DNA of 64,000 nucleotides from Gnetum montanum (GCA_015680685.1 MNCI01000651.1:1915832-1979831); one strand, 5' to 3'; counted from the first letter of the stretch, positions 1 to 12,326 are shown. The notes: generated by a model not told the origin, from the sequence alone. A program made the numbers and translations.

Positions 1-1590
1 GTGTAACACATAGCAGCTAAATACCTTGTTTTGTTAGTGATTTTATCTAGCCAAGATGTGATTGTGATAGATTAGTTGCTTAATAATATTAGTGGGAAGA
101 CTGACGAATGGGTTAAGTAAGAGAAGCAACCTATAAAATTTAGAAAAATCTTAATGCAAGAAATACTAGAAAGATGGTATAGAAATTCACAACAATAAAA
201 AAAAGGAATTCACTAAAAATAGTTGTGAAGATGTGTATAGTTGGATGGCATTGGTGGGGTTAATACAAATAATTTGATTGTAAAAATGTCTAAGGTTAAA
301 GAACTTAACTTAAAAAAATCAAAAGATATGAAAGTGGGTCCTCCCCAAAGTAGGAATAGGCCTTTTATGTCATTGCATAACTTCAAACCAAGGATTTCGT
401 GGGCACCATGGATGATTAATGTTTATGGAAAGTTAAGTACAAAAAACCCATAAGTAATTGATTGCGAAACCCAACACATCAAACTAGAACATTGAATCAA
501 GACATGAAACTAGTAGTGAGGTGAGGCATGAAATGCATAGATTGAAGAGAGAGAGAATGGAATGGAGTTCCTCATTATGGTCACTTGAAGTTCCTTGTGG
601 AGTTCATGATTAAGTCACTTGGTAGTATATGTCCTTAGTCCAAACCAAAATCAAAATGACTTCTTATCAACATTCTAAGACTAGTCCATCCCCTAAGACA
701 CAATAATGCTTTCACAAAACAACCATCCTTCCAAATTGGAGAGAAGGTAGGAAGTAAGAAAGGGCCTTAGTTAGAGGAGATAAGAAAAGTCCCATAACTA
801 GTGCTTGTAGCCCTTTTATTTGGTCTAATGGGTGTGCTTTGAATTCCCATATTTTTTTTGAATGGAAACCACACCCTTGAAATACCCATGCATTTTTGCA
901 TTTATTTTGTCCAAGGGGTGTGCTTTGAATCCTCATATTTTCTTCTTATTTTGTTTAATGAGGATCACAACATGCAAGGACTTATTTGACTTCTTGTTGT
1001 GGAATGACATAGAATAGTGAGAAGCTCATGAGAATACTCCTGCACACAAGAAAATGGAAAAGCATGAAGAATCTTGCATCCCTTTGAAGCCACACCATGT
1101 CCAAACCTTTTATTCCTTTCCAATTCTAGAAACTACACAAGTTGTCAATTTATTAAGGTTGCATTAATGAAAAAGGGACTACACATTTCCAAAACAAGGA
1201 AAATCATAGACTACATGGATGGGTGGATGATGTGGACTTGCTGCCTATTACATGAAAAGAAACCATGTCCTAGTCATCAGTAACGATATTCAAAGTTAGA
1301 AACTAGACATCAACAAGTGAATCACAAATGAAGCATACATCATCGAATAGCACATTACCATTGTACCTAATACCTTATTAGCAAAAAGAGTAGAGAATCA
1401 CACCAACACAAGAGAATATAAAAGAAAGTAAAAGAGTATTCAAAAAATATTAAATATACTAATGATGGTGTAAAACAAAAACTTAGAAAATATCAATAAC
1501 CTGAAAAACAAAAAGATGTAAAACAAAGAATATGAAAACAAAATGTTGTAAAACAAAAAATGTATAAAAAAAAAAAAATCAAAAGACTGA
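1..1590 (-). other. pol-to-ORF3 spacer of element A
   Basis: No coding signal is visible. From about 316 to 1,590 it aligns by eye with 29,935-31,080 in element B and 53,845-54,960 in element C; shared landmarks include gtgg(g/a)tcctcccca at the left and the pyrimidine-rich tatctccc..c blocks near the integrase end. A segment of about 80 bp containing ggggtgtgctttgaat is tandemly duplicated at roughly 815-955. The stretch left of 240 shows nothing recognisable. Confidence 0.6.
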
Positions 1591-1639
1591 GGAGCTACAT
1601 AAAGCATTATTATGGGTGGCCATCTCCCCCATGACTAAG

Positions 1640-2960
1640 TTGGAAGGGGAAAATCTAAAATATTGAGCATGGTTGTCCATCTGGCAAGATGTTTGTTGCA
1701 TTGGTTGACTTGGGCTCATGGAAAGGTTTTAGTTGTTGGGTGTTGACTAATTGTTTCTTATCTAGGCTGTCAAGTTTATAGATAATCATGGCCCTAGATG
1801 GAAAAGTCTCATCAATAATGTAAGGTCCTTCCCACAACATTTGAAATTTGGTTTGTTGAGGTACATGTGTCGGATTCCAGTAGAGGACCTTGTCTCCTGG
1901 TTAAAACTTGACTTTTCTTATTTTGAGGTCATGGAATTTCTTGTTGAATGTCTTATGAATTTCATTGGATGATAGGGCTATTAACAAATTTTTATCTAGC
2001 AATTTGAGGTTCATTAATCATTATTTTTGTGCTAGACTTAGATCCAGGTCAAGGTCACTAGCTATTAGACAGTGAATGGAGCTCCGATTGGATGGGCAGT
2101 GTTGGTAGCTTTCCATACATGAGCTCATAGGAAGAATAATTGATGGAAATATTTCATGTGGAGTGATAGGCCCAAAGGGAATTATTTAATTTAGTACTCT
2201 AGTCCCTTCGGTATTTTCTAATAGTACACGTTAGAATTTTGTAATCTCCCGATTAGTGATCTCAGCTTGACCATTGGCTTGAGGGTGATAAGGTGTTATG
2301 AGTTTGTGCTTAACCCCCAAGTGCTGCATAAGTTTTTAGAAAGTGGAACCTATAAAATGAGTTCCATTGTTAGAAATTAATGCATGAGGCACACCAAATC
2401 TATGTATGATATTCTATTGTACAAACCGAGTAGTAGTAGTGGATGTATAGTCAGTGACAACTACTGCTTCTACCCACTTAGTTCAATAGTCAACTATGAC
2501 TATTATATATGCCTTTCCATTTAACAAAGGTGTAATGGGACCCATAAAGTCAATGCCCCAAATATCAAATGGCTCAAGAGACTAAATCCATTGCTATGAC
2601 CCATTAATTTGAGTTGTCATCCCACCATCCCTCTGACAATGATCACAAGCACAGATGAATTGGTGTGCATCCCTGAAGATTGTTGGTTAGTAATATCATA
2701 CCATGAGGATTTTTATGGTTGTGCATCTCCTAGCATGTTGGCCCCCACAAGGGCCTTTTTGAGCATCCTAGAGAACATGCAGTTGATTTGGTTAGGGACA
2801 CACTAGTGTACCAGGCCATCAGGACATACTTTGTAAAAGTTCCTATTGATTTCCATGAAATGCTTGACCTCGTGAAGAAACTATTATTTCATTTTGATGT
2901 CCAGCCCTTACAACAATTCTTAATTAACTAGATAAGTGAAGATGGTGTCATACCATTTTC
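1640..2960 (-). pseudogene. integrase remnant, element A
   Basis: Minus-strand translation gives the C-terminal tail (MLWEGPYIIDETFP at 1,655-1,840) and upstream the catalytic core with MGPI, VDY.TKWVE and RFGVPHALISNNGTHF around 2,370-2,570. Integrase inserts the cDNA copy into the host genome and normally uses a D,D,E triad. The first Asp (VDY) is present. The second, expected in a SDNG-type motif, reads N (SNNG), a change that a single G-to-A transition explains. Several in-frame stops and frame shifts separate the pieces. It follows RNase H directly, as expected for Ty3/gypsy pol. Confidence 0.8.
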
Positions 2961-2999
2961 ATTCATTAGACATTTATGCATTAATGACCCCTACAAGGA

Positions 3000-4340
3000 G
3001 AGATTCATTAGGGAACTAATTAGATAAGGGGCTTTCTTTCTCCTTGTCATCCCATCTTAGTTGTGATAAGTGGTCAGCAACCGCATTTTTCACACCTTTT
3101 TAATCTATCATTGTGAGATTGAACTCTTGCAAAATAATAAGCCACCATATGACACAGGGGATCACCATTGGTTTATTCATTAGAAACTAGATGGTTCTAT
3201 GATCTATATGCATGAACACTTTATAATCAAACACATAGTGCCTAAAAGTTTCTAATGCAAAGACCACCATCATCAACTCCTTTTCCATGGTGGTGTAGTT
3301 TAGCTATGCACTTGCAATACTTTAGCTTATGTAGTGAATGTAATATGGACATTTTTGATCATCCAACTACATAAGCACTACCTCCAAAGCATAATTTGAT
3401 GCATCAGTCATCACATGAAATGGCATGGATGAATCAAGTGCTTGTAGAATTGGGGTTTCAACAAGCTTTTGCTTCAGTTGCTAAAATGTTTTTTCACATG
3501 CAAGGATCTATACAAATGATGCATCTTTCTTTCTTAGTTCAACCAACAACTTGGTGATTTTGGAGAAATTCTCGATGAAGCACCAGTAGTAGCTAGTATA
3601 ACCAAGGAATGACCACACATCTTTAACTATTTCTAATTGATGGGTTATTCCTTGGATGACTCTTATTTTTTCAAGGTCCACCTCGATTCCTACTTCTGAG
3701 ATATGGTGACCCAAGACTATGCCTTTCTAGATCATAAGATGGCTCCTTTTCCAATTAAGTTGGAGGTCTATTTTGACACATATCCTCAACACCTACTCAA
3801 GATGGTCCAGGGCTTACTTAAATGTAGCTCTATACATAGAAAAGTCATCCATGAAGACTTCTAACCCACTACCAATTTTTTGTTAGAAAATGCTAAGGAC
3901 TAATCATTGGATTGTGGCTGGGGCATTACATAGACTGAATAGCATTTGATAGTAAGCAAAAGTTCCCCAAGGACTTGTGAAAAGTTTTCTTCTCCTAGTC
4001 CTCTAGTATAATTCAGATTTGGTTATAGCCACTATAACCATCTAGAAAGCTATAATAGCTATGCCCAAAAATGGTGTCCAACACTTGGTCAACAAAAGAC
4101 AATGAAAAATGATCTTTTAAAGTTACCATATTAAGTAGTCGGAAGTCAATGCACATCCACCATTTGCCTTCTTTCTTGGGTACAATAATGAGTGGACTAA
4201 CCCACTCACTATCTACAAGAGGGTAGATGAATCCTACCTTGAATAGTTTTTCAAACTTCTCTTTGATAATCTACTTTAATTTGGGATTCAAACACTACTG
4301 CGGTTGTCATTTCATCTTAATGGTGGGGTTAGTATATATT
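3000..4340 (-). pseudogene. reverse transcriptase and RNase H remnant, element A
   Basis: RNase H is seen near 3,340-3,480 as MTDASNYALE, with its first catalytic Asp. RT runs from about 3,490 to 4,330. A 68-codon open stretch at 3,508-3,714 carries GHHISE.GIEVDLEKI and FLGYTSYYW, and the active-site box FMDDFS lies near 3,840. The amino end has SPLIIVPKKEGKWWMCIDFR at 4,140-4,210. These are standard Ty3/gypsy blocks in the right order. Many stops replace Gln codons, so the copy is dead. The closest lineage appears to be Athila, from the FMDDFS..G and GIEVD motifs. Confidence 0.88.
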
Positions 4341-4779
4341 TGGTGCTAGCAAATTCTTAGATCTATTCCAATGAGCTTGGAATATGACCAGGAAAAGGCT
4401 GTTGACCATTTTTCCACAACCTTCATCAACATCTTCTTTTGTTCTACAGCAAGGTTGGCATTATTAATGACTAGCCTTCCATTTTATAAGAACACATACT
4501 TCATCTTGGTTGATAGTGCCTTTAATTCAAGGGGTTATTTAAAATTATTAGGAATCTCCAACTCTTTCCAATTGATATAAGCATTTACTCCCTTGGAGAG
4601 TTGGTGATGAACTTTCTTGAGTTCATCCAGACTTGCAATGTATTTACACATTAGGTCCTCAGTAGGTTCCATGCATAATGTATTGCTACTAGAATCAGCT
4701 ATCAGCCACTGGGTGCCTTCTTGTTTTGTGGTGGCCATGTACAAACATCTTTGGATTTCAGCTTCTAGTGCACACTACT

Positions 4780-5330
4780 TGCATGTAGAGATAGATGTTC
4801 ACTTTACTAATTATAACTTATGCATACAATGGCACCCTAAATTATTGTACGCAATACATGGAACCCTCTTCTTCTCAATTTTTACAAATTCATTTTCTTT
4901 AGATATTTCTAAGGAAAGATCTCTAATGCCCATTTTGGCATCAATGGTGCTTAACCACACTCTTCCCATAATAATTAGGAAGTCCCCCTTTCAGTTCTTC
5001 ACCTTGATTACTAGGAAGTCAATAGGATATGACCACCCACAAATAGTGGTTATAATGTTCTCTACCAATCCCAATGAAGTAGTGATAGACTAGTCTGCCA
5101 ATTCTAGTCAAATGTTGCTCTTCTTCAAGGGAGGAAGGTTCCACTTCATGTACATCTCATGCAAGATCAAATTAACACCAAAACTAGAGTTAATAAGAGC
5201 TTTACAAGGCTCATTCCTAGCAAGTTGCAAATATAATAGGGGACTCTCGAGATTAGCTAACTTCTTGGATAGGTTACTAGCTTGAATCCAATTAGATACA
5301 ACATGGGTCAACATTACAATATGGATTCAA
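4780..5330 (-). pseudogene. aspartic protease remnant, element A
   Basis: An open minus-strand segment at 5,108-5,314 reads LARNEPCKALINSSFGVNLI. This matches the plant gypsy protease layout, where an ALIDSGA-type active site is followed by VNLI. Here the catalytic Asp position reads Asn and the following Gly reads Ser. Downstream toward RT the strand continues into the NFLVI..GR..L block typical of the protease-RT linker, disrupted by stops. The 158-codon plus-strand frame over 4,617-5,093 is an antisense shadow of this region. Confidence 0.7.
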
Positions 5331-5339
5331 GAGGGATTT

Positions 5340-7800
5340 TGGGTTGAAGGGGACTTGAATAAAAGTGATACTGAGGATGGTGGAGTAGCAGGGTTATCAA
5401 CCATTGATGTATCTGAGGGCTTTGGTGAACTGCAAGGTCAAAATAACGATCTTTTCTTTGATTGTGATTTTGACCTACTTGGTTGGTTAACCAATTGCAG
5501 ATTAATCACCCTCATAGCATTTCTTTTCTATGGTTGGGTAGGTAAGTCATCATACATGGATGGAGTAGGTGGTAGCTATGTAGGAGACAAAGGAGTTGGT
5601 GCAGGAACAAGAGGAGCATAAGGATAGTAGGTGGCATCCCTCCTTGGATATGGTAGTTGGTATACTTCAGGAGGGTAGTGGTGAGGTTGGTAAGAAACAA
5701 CATAACTAGAGGAGTCTTGTGGAGATGAAGGTTACTAAAAATAATAACCATAAGGATTTGGTTTCTAGTAAGGGTACTGCTATCTTGGAGGTGCCAACAC
5801 CCACAATTGTGGTTACTGCCACTACTAGTACAATTCGTAGGGTTGAAATGGAGTTCCACTTGGATAGTACTGTTGTGGTTGGTGGAACTGTTGAGGATTG
5901 CCTTGTGAATAATTTAATCTTTTGGGTGTTTGCCTTTGTGCAAGTTGTGGATGTAAGACATACACCCCAGTTCCTACAAGTGTGACACAATTAGATAACA
6001 TCCCTTGGGATGTTCATACTAGTAGACGTCACACGTGCCATCATCCTCTAAGTCACTATTCACAACCATCTCTATCACAACCATCTTACCCTTACCCTTG
6101 GATATGGCATGTTCAACTTCCTTATGTCTCCAGCACTCATGCTCACCACTTTTCTTCTTGGACTCTTCAACAATTTTTAAGACAACTTGAAACTTATTAT
6201 CCATAAAGTTCCACAATTGGTCAATCTCAGCTATGATTTCATATTGCAATTTCTAGAGTGGCAAGGTTTTCTGATTAGCCACCTCATCTTTGGTTAACTC
6301 ATTCTCATTGTCATAAAATCAAACCCCCATTTTGTAGATAGAAGGAACCTTGTTGTATTCCTCTACACTTTCTCACTTGCTTAATTCTTCCTCCTCCCTA
6401 GCTACCTAATCAATTAACTTTTGGATCTATTGGATGCTTAATTCTATCAATCTCCCTTGAGCATATACGCTAAGGGTTTTCATTGTTTCAAACCACAACT
6501 TATCTATAAAATGGCAAAGTTGATCAAGCTGAGAGTATCCATGGCCAGGACACCTATGCAACAAAGAATAGTATCAGGCAATAGCAGAATCCAAGGGCTC
6601 ATGGTTTTCATGTTTCCATCCTTGGATCTACTTCCTTAGATTGGACACTTGGGAGTACATTTAATATTTGTCATTGAACAATTCCAACATCATACTCCAC
6701 TAGCTGATTGATTCTATCTTGAAGGATCAGTACCAATTTTTTGCTTCCTTAATGAGTTTCCTTGGAAATAATTTCAACTTCTGCTAGTTATTTTCAATTT
6801 TTTTCAAGGAACATGCATCTTGGAAGGCTTGGAGATGATTTTACGGATTAGCATTGTAGCCTCCCTCAAGCCATGGGATGTTGTTCATGTCTAGCCTCTT
6901 TATTCTGCTATCCTTTACATGCCTTGTTGGAATCCTCATAGCCTTTGCAATGTTTAACATGCTCCTAGTGGCAAGTAGAGGTTCATCAAGGCCATGGTAC
7001 CTATGATGTTCTCTACTAACCTTTCTTTCATCGTGGTGGGTCTCTTTGGATTGCCCACACCTCTAGTCACAACTATCCTAATAGCCCCTTTTGTTGTTCT
7101 GGTACCATCGGTCACCTCCATCATGGTCATGTCCTCTTTGGTTATGATTTGAGATAGATGAAGAAGAAAAAGAAGATGATGAAAGGATGAGGAAGGAGAA
7201 CTTGCATCGCATCGACACCTATCACCCTTCGTTCGATGATTGTGACCATGATTATGATCATGATCACCTTTTTTCCCTTATCATGACTTGTCCCTGTAGA
7301 TCCATTTTTGACATTAGATCCATTCTAACTAGAATCAAAATTATGAATTGTGGATTTCATGTTCTGGGTGAGGGCCCCTTAAAAAACGTCAAAGAGAGGA
7401 GTATCACCAAAGGAAAAGCCCCCAATGAAGTGCTTGCCTCCATCTAATGGACCAAGTAGAGGTGGAAAAGTGTTTAACCCCTTGCCCTTCACAATCTCGT
7501 GTTGGCACTCCTGCTGATGATCCCTTAACTTTTGTGCTTTAGTGGGATGATAATCCCTTGAATCAGGATCTTGCATCTCATACTCCTTGTGAAGATGTTA
7601 AAGTTCATGTTGTGCAAGCATTAGCTGGAGCATCACTAGAATAGATCGATCAGGTGGCAACACAATGTTGCCTTCCATGTGGCACCACCAGAGCATTTCA
7701 TCTTAATGTAAGATGAAGGTGAAGTCTGATACATACTCATTAGGATGAGCATATACCACTCAGTATTGCTAAGGCACCTAGTCTACCCTAGGTAGAGAAA
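5340..7800 (-). pseudogene. gag remnant, element A
   Basis: Read from about 7,800 leftwards, the strand encodes a hydrophilic gag. It has an N-terminal block with WWCHMEGNIVLPPDRSI near 7,680, a charged stretch (open segment 7,379-7,576) and a capsid-like part near 6,700-6,900 with PRKLIKEAKNWYWSF, comparable to the FP.SL...A..W motif of retrotransposon gag. A Lys/Glu-rich segment lies at 6,019-6,249 and a cysteine cluster (LCHTCRNWGVCL) near 5,940-6,000 may be a degenerate zinc knuckle. The same blocks occur at equivalent distances in B and C. Frame shifts and stops are frequent. Confidence 0.7.
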
Positions 7801-7967
7801 GGCTCCTATGAAAAGAAGACATTTTATGTTATGAATTTATATGTTGTATCTAGTTAAGATTCAATTTAATTATAATAATGATTTTTTTTGAAAGATTTGA
7901 CTCTTAGGGTTTGAATAATGAGGTTACTAAGTTTCACTTGGTTTAGATAGTGCACATAGAACTAAAT

Positions 7968-7986
7968 TCCTTAGCAGCAATGCCAA
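7968..7986 (-). promoter_or_regulatory. degenerate tRNA primer-binding site, element A
   Basis: This stretch directly abuts the LTR start at 7,987. It aligns with the better preserved site of element C at 61,376-61,393, which resembles the tRNA-Asp primer complement used by Athila elements. Several positions differ. Confidence 0.5.
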
Positions 7987-8841
7987 TGATGAGCAGCTAG
8001 GTACCCCTACACCCAACCATACAAATCATAGGTGTTCACGTGTGATCTAGTTGAATTCTACATACTTTAATTACCAAGTATTCTAGAGCTAAATAGTGAG
8101 TTCTTGTTGTCTATTCATTGTCTTCCCAGTCTCACTTGTGAAATGCAAGTGTATGATTAAGTGCGACTGAGGCATAATATTTTTATTATTTTGTGTTTTA
8201 TCAATTGATTACCTAAAACAAGAATAAAAGTGAGAGTAACTAAGTGCTAAGTAAACTATTGTCTAATCTAGCCTAACACAAGTAACTGTCCCCACTTCTC
8301 GAACACATTCTGAACTTCACGTAAACACTATTAGGTTGTCAAATACTAATCATTTCTCAGCTACCAAGTGTCACATGTATGTTCGAATGGGCTATGCTTA
8401 TGTATTTTTATCAGTTTCTTAATTAATCAAAATTAATTACTAAATGTATAACATTAATGTAAATTGCATGAAATCACAATATGTAAATGCATAAAGAAAG
8501 AAATTCTCAAGTGCTACAAGGATGAATCAAAGAGCTTATCTTTATTGTGAACATAATGGTGTGTCCAGGTACATCAATTCTTGAATAACGATCCAATCAC
8601 ACTTAGACCTCCTACTGTAGGCACTTGGAAAATATTCTAGCTCTCAAATGAATAAACTACAAAAGTTTCGCTACTTGACTACCAAAAACTACTCCCAATT
8701 GTGTGTCTGAGGACTGTATTTATAGACCCAAGGGTAACCCTACAATATCGAATGCTTGATATTGCATCTTGGGTCATGATATCGCATACCTGATATCATG
8801 GCCACTCTGATATCAAAGCTTAAGTAAAACATGATTCATCA
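7987..8841 (-). repeat. 5' LTR of element A
   Basis: On the plus strand it starts TGATGAGCAGC next to the primer site and ends ATGATTCATCA, giving TG...CA termini. Blocks shared with the LTRs of B, C and J include the gatctag(t)tgaatt segment near the primer side, a 'tacc-aagtg' block near 8,355, the 'cttggaaaatattct' block near 8,625 and a TATAAATA box (minus strand) near 8,716-8,725. Length is about 855 bp, close to the other copies (811-894). Confidence 0.85.
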
Positions 8842-9033
8842 ACATGCTATGTGATGAGGATGTTTGGTAGATGAAAAGGATCTAAAAAAGAGTAACATGA
8901 GGTGGCTCCTCATTAACACCATCATGAACACTAATATTTCCACTTTTCTTGCATGATTGATCATGGAACTAGAAATTCCAGTGACTAACATTTATGTTGG
9001 GGTTCCTAATGAGATGTTTCCTAATACCAGTTG
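8842..9033. other. short target remnant between elements A and E1
   Basis: This 192-bp stretch matches neither neighbouring element. It is probably part of the older element (G) into which both A and E1 were inserted. No coding signal is recognised. Confidence 0.4.
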
Positions 9034-9607
9034 TGTCACATACCCATTCCCAAATAATGTTGTTGCTTAATGAAGATGGTGTCTCTTCATAACAAGTGTT
9101 ATTTTCATCTTAAAAAGACCTAAAAGGGTATTTGTAATTAAGATCCAAAAAGGAATGTTGTAAAAATGGATGTGTCTATGAAGGTAACCTTTGAGGATTG
9201 GACCTAAGTTATTTATACCTGGGTTAGAGGTCATGCTAGGCATGAAGTGGAAAATCCAGTATAAGTAAGTCACAGGAAGTTGAGTGAAGCAAGATAGGAA
9301 GTGAACTAGCCATTTATTCAAGTGAGGTTATAGGCCTAAATATGGTGGTAGTGCTAGATTTCCTCTAATGGATAGATGCCCAAGGAATAAAACCCCAAGG
9401 AACACTCTCTGAGCAGAATTCGGATATGCTATTCCATATCAATAAAGCATTTTTTTCTTTTTCTTTATGCATTTTTCTTATTATTTATTTATACATAATG
9501 TCAAATATCACATATATTTTGCGTTTGGTAGATTTTCTTCATACACATAATGCCTAATATATTCTATATTTGATGTTTCCCATGACATCCAAGGATGGGA
9601 TGTCACA
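9034..9607 (+). repeat. 5' LTR of E1
   Basis: The LTR begins TGTCACATACCCATTCCC and ends GATGGGATGTCACA. It pairs with 13,871-14,444 at identical length. I count about 26 differences in the first 200 bp by eye, mostly transitions, so the insertion is old. Confidence 0.9.
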
Positions 9608-9609
9608 AT

Positions 9610-9621
9610 TAGTATAGGAGC
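9610..9621 (+). promoter_or_regulatory. primer-binding site of E1 (tRNA-Met type)
   Basis: TAGTATAGGAGC lies three bases after the LTR. It matches 9 of 12 positions of the common plant tRNA-Met primer site TGGTATCAGAGC. It sets the element's orientation as plus. Confidence 0.65.
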
Positions 9622-10845
9622 AAACCATGATCCAAGGGCATTCAAAACCATGGACCAACTACAACATGAACCTAATGATGAACTTGGAAGCCACAACAGA
9701 AGGAAAGCCATTGATCATCACTTGATACACCATATGTCTGTGATGTAAGTTAGAAGATACCTTTCCATTGATTTCATGAAAAGGGAATCAGACATCTAGA
9801 TCCCAACAACCAATAAAATTCTTTCATGCATATCATTAACTGATGAAGATTTGATCACACCTCATGAAGATTCATCAATTACAAGAGATGTTGGTTAGAT
9901 AATGATACACTAGTCCAAGTGACTCTTACCCATCTTAATACTATAATTATTAATTGACTAGGATTATTATTAAATTTCTTTCTAGAAAGTTAGTAACCAT
10001 GTCTTGAATTGAGCTTGTTTTGTTGAAATTCACTATCCAAGTAATCTAAAAGATTTCAAGTACCATATGTCAACCTAGAAATGTTAGTTCAACAAAATAG
10101 GCTAGTTTCTTCCTTTTAATTTATGAAAAATTAACTTCATTTTTAACCTAAAACTATGTCCAATGCATTATACTCATCGACACGATTCCAATGGTATAGG
10201 TTTCATCTTGATCAAACTTATGGTTTAGAAGATATTAATGTTCAAATTTTCTCATTATATATGCATTAAAATAATATCAAATTATTATTATCATTATTAT
10301 TATTATTATAAAAATCAAAATTTTATGGTTAGGAATCAACTCAGAGTCAACATTTACCCATATCAAACCCTTACTTTCTTATCAGCTAAACCACCATGTC
10401 AATCATTAAGGCAAGATTAATTAAAAAAAAATAAAAAAAAATTATAGGCTACACTAGCCAATAGGAGTCATGGAGGCCTTGACCATGCAAGGGCCATGCA
10501 TGTCCAATAGGAGCTACATAGTCCCTACAGGCTACATAGGGCCTACGAGGGCCACCATAGCACGCAGCTTGTTCTAGCCATGCCCATTAGCAAAAACCCC
10601 TGCCTTTACCTCCAACTACCCAGACTATTGTTTTTGCCACTGCTATTGCTCTCCTATCACACCTGCTACTTAGCATCATGTCACCCTACAACTGCAACCA
10701 TCACCCTAAAGCATTGATGTTGCTATGCCCTGGATCGCACTCTATTGCCTGCAAAATCCACACCTGCAATCCATAGAAATCCTTGCTATCTTTTTCATAG
10801 TCATCATTGACTACACCACTACTACCCATCGATGCCATGAATAAT
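9622..10845 (+). other. leader and AT-rich interior of E1
   Basis: A short open stretch begins with ATG at about 9,651 and soon meets stops; it resembles no gag that I know. From 9,950 to 10,430 the DNA is AT-rich with an ATT microsatellite at about 10,277-10,310. From 10,440 to 10,840 it becomes richer in C and holds phrases such as gggcctacgagggcc that resemble the later 21-bp repeats. No gene is supported. Confidence 0.4.
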
Positions 10846-10849
10846 CACC

Positions 10850-11020
10850 TCCCATACCACTAAAATCCACCTACAACATCATCAAAAATTGCCTCTAGCA
10901 CTGTTAATAACCACCTCCAACACTGTCAAAAACCATCTTCAACACCATCAATAACTACCTTCAACACCATCAATAACTACCTCTAGCACTGCCAAAAACC
11001 ACCTCTCCAAACACTGCAAC
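10850..11020. repeat. 27-bp tandem repeat in E1
   Basis: About six imperfect units of the type 'aacaccatcaataactacct' with 'cactg' variants succeed each other at a spacing near 27 bp. The C-rich, G-poor composition contrasts with the flanks. It lies just before a second, unrelated array. Confidence 0.65.
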
Positions 11021-11036
11021 TAACTGCCTCTCCACT

Positions 11037-11288
11037 AAAAGTCACGCAAGCCCTGAGATATTTTGTGCTAGCCTAGTGATGAGCTATGCAAGCCCTAAAA
11101 TGAGCTATGTAGGCCCAGTGATGGGTTGTGCAAGCCCTAAAATGGATCGAGCTAGCCTAGTGGTGGGCTTCGTAGGCCTTGTCAAGGGCCATGTGGACCC
11201 CGAGATGGGCTATGCTAGCCCAAAGGAGGGCTACATGGATCTCAAAATGCACTGCATTGGCCTAGAGAAGGGCCATGTGGATCATAAA
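11037..11288. repeat. 21-bp tandem repeat (12 units) in E1
   Basis: Twelve units of 21 bp run head to tail, best seen from ATG at 11,079 with the pattern atg-agc-tat-gca-agc-cct-aaa and variants in gtaggccc or ctagcc. Because 21 is a multiple of three the array stays open in one frame and would encode a repeating MSYASPK-like heptad. I read this as a minisatellite rather than a gene. Confidence 0.8.
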
Positions 11289-11299
11289 ATGGTAGTCAC

Positions 11300-12326
11300 C
11301 TACGTAATGAAAATTTTTCATCATCAAACGAAAAATTTGAATTTCCTAACAATTGATGAGAATTTTAGAATTCTTGTCAACTAAAGGAAAAATTTTAAAA
11401 TTTTTCATCATTAATTGTTAATTTAAATTAAAAATGCACACAAATATTTTTGAAAATTCAAAATTGGCACCTTGGTAAAAAAGAAGATAAAAATGTTGTC
11501 ATTAAGCATGCCTGTTTTGGAGTAGAACTAGGATGGATGACCTCTAGGGAAGTCTCATTTTTCACACCAAAGATCTTAGACTCCAAAAGCCATAATTTTT
11601 GATTTTAGAAGCCTTTTTTGGTGAACGAGGAGTCATTTCCTATAGATTTCAAACTTTCAAACCCAATGGTGGATTCAAATCCATCCTAGGAAATCGCAAA
11701 ATTTATTTTTTATTCTTTGCCAAATATGGTGCCTTGAGATCCTTAAAAGTTTAATTTTGGCATCACTCAAGCATACAATGTCCATTTTCAACATATGAAT
11801 AGTCATTTCCAACATTTTTCACCCATATGAACTTAATGATAAGGTCAAATTTATCATCCGAGCACCCAATAATTTGATGATAGCATAAATTCAACATTTT
11901 TCATTTTAAGATTTAGTGCATAACCCTTACAGATAGTCTTAAGATCACTATGGCATGTCATTAATTACACTACCAAAGTCAATGTTTTTAAGGGGGGTAG
12001 AAAGGCCATTAAGAATTAGACAATATAGTTACATATTACTAAAATTATATGATGTCATTAAATATTACTAAAATTAGATAATGTAATTATGTAAATAGAT
12101 AATGTAGTTATTCAGTTGATGTAGTTGCTTTTTAGTCAATGTATTAGTTAAATATCAGTTGATGTATTAGTTGTAGAAACATAACAATCTTCAATTGTCA
12201 AGAAAAGGGTATATTAATCCATCCTGCAATTAAAACATAGGGCAAAAACAAGATAGAGACTCAAAATCTCATTTTGACAAGGAGTATGATACTCATGAAG
12301 AGAAAATATTCAAAAAAAATCCAAGA
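11300..12326. other. AT-rich interior of E1
   Basis: No coding homology was recognised. A direct repeat of aaaatttttcatcat occurs near 11,308 and 11,397, and a 30-bp unit (attactaaaatta...atgt) is duplicated in tandem at about 12,030-12,090. Confidence 0.4.

Larger units (their letters stand above)
1..8841 (-). mobile_element. Athila-like Ty3/gypsy element A (partial)
   Basis: This is a decayed minus-strand LTR retrotransposon truncated by the window start. Read on the minus strand it has an LTR (7,987-8,841), a primer site, gag, protease, RT, RNase H, integrase and then a non-coding spacer. The same order and spacing recur in elements B and C, which fixes the plan. RT motifs such as FMDD and LGHHISE..IEVD resemble Athila-lineage RTs; the lineage is inferred from these motifs and from the extra downstream ORF seen in B and C. 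Stops are scattered through every domain, so nothing here should be translated today. ORF3 and the 3' LTR would lie left of the window. Confidence 0.85.

Noticed and set aside
4617-5093. 158-codon plus-strand open frame
   Set aside because: It is antisense to the protease/RT linker of element A; no homology, and the sense-strand domain is recognised.
11076-11384. 102-codon open frame as a protein gene
   Set aside because: It is produced by a 21-bp tandem repeat plus AT-rich flank, with no start context or homology.
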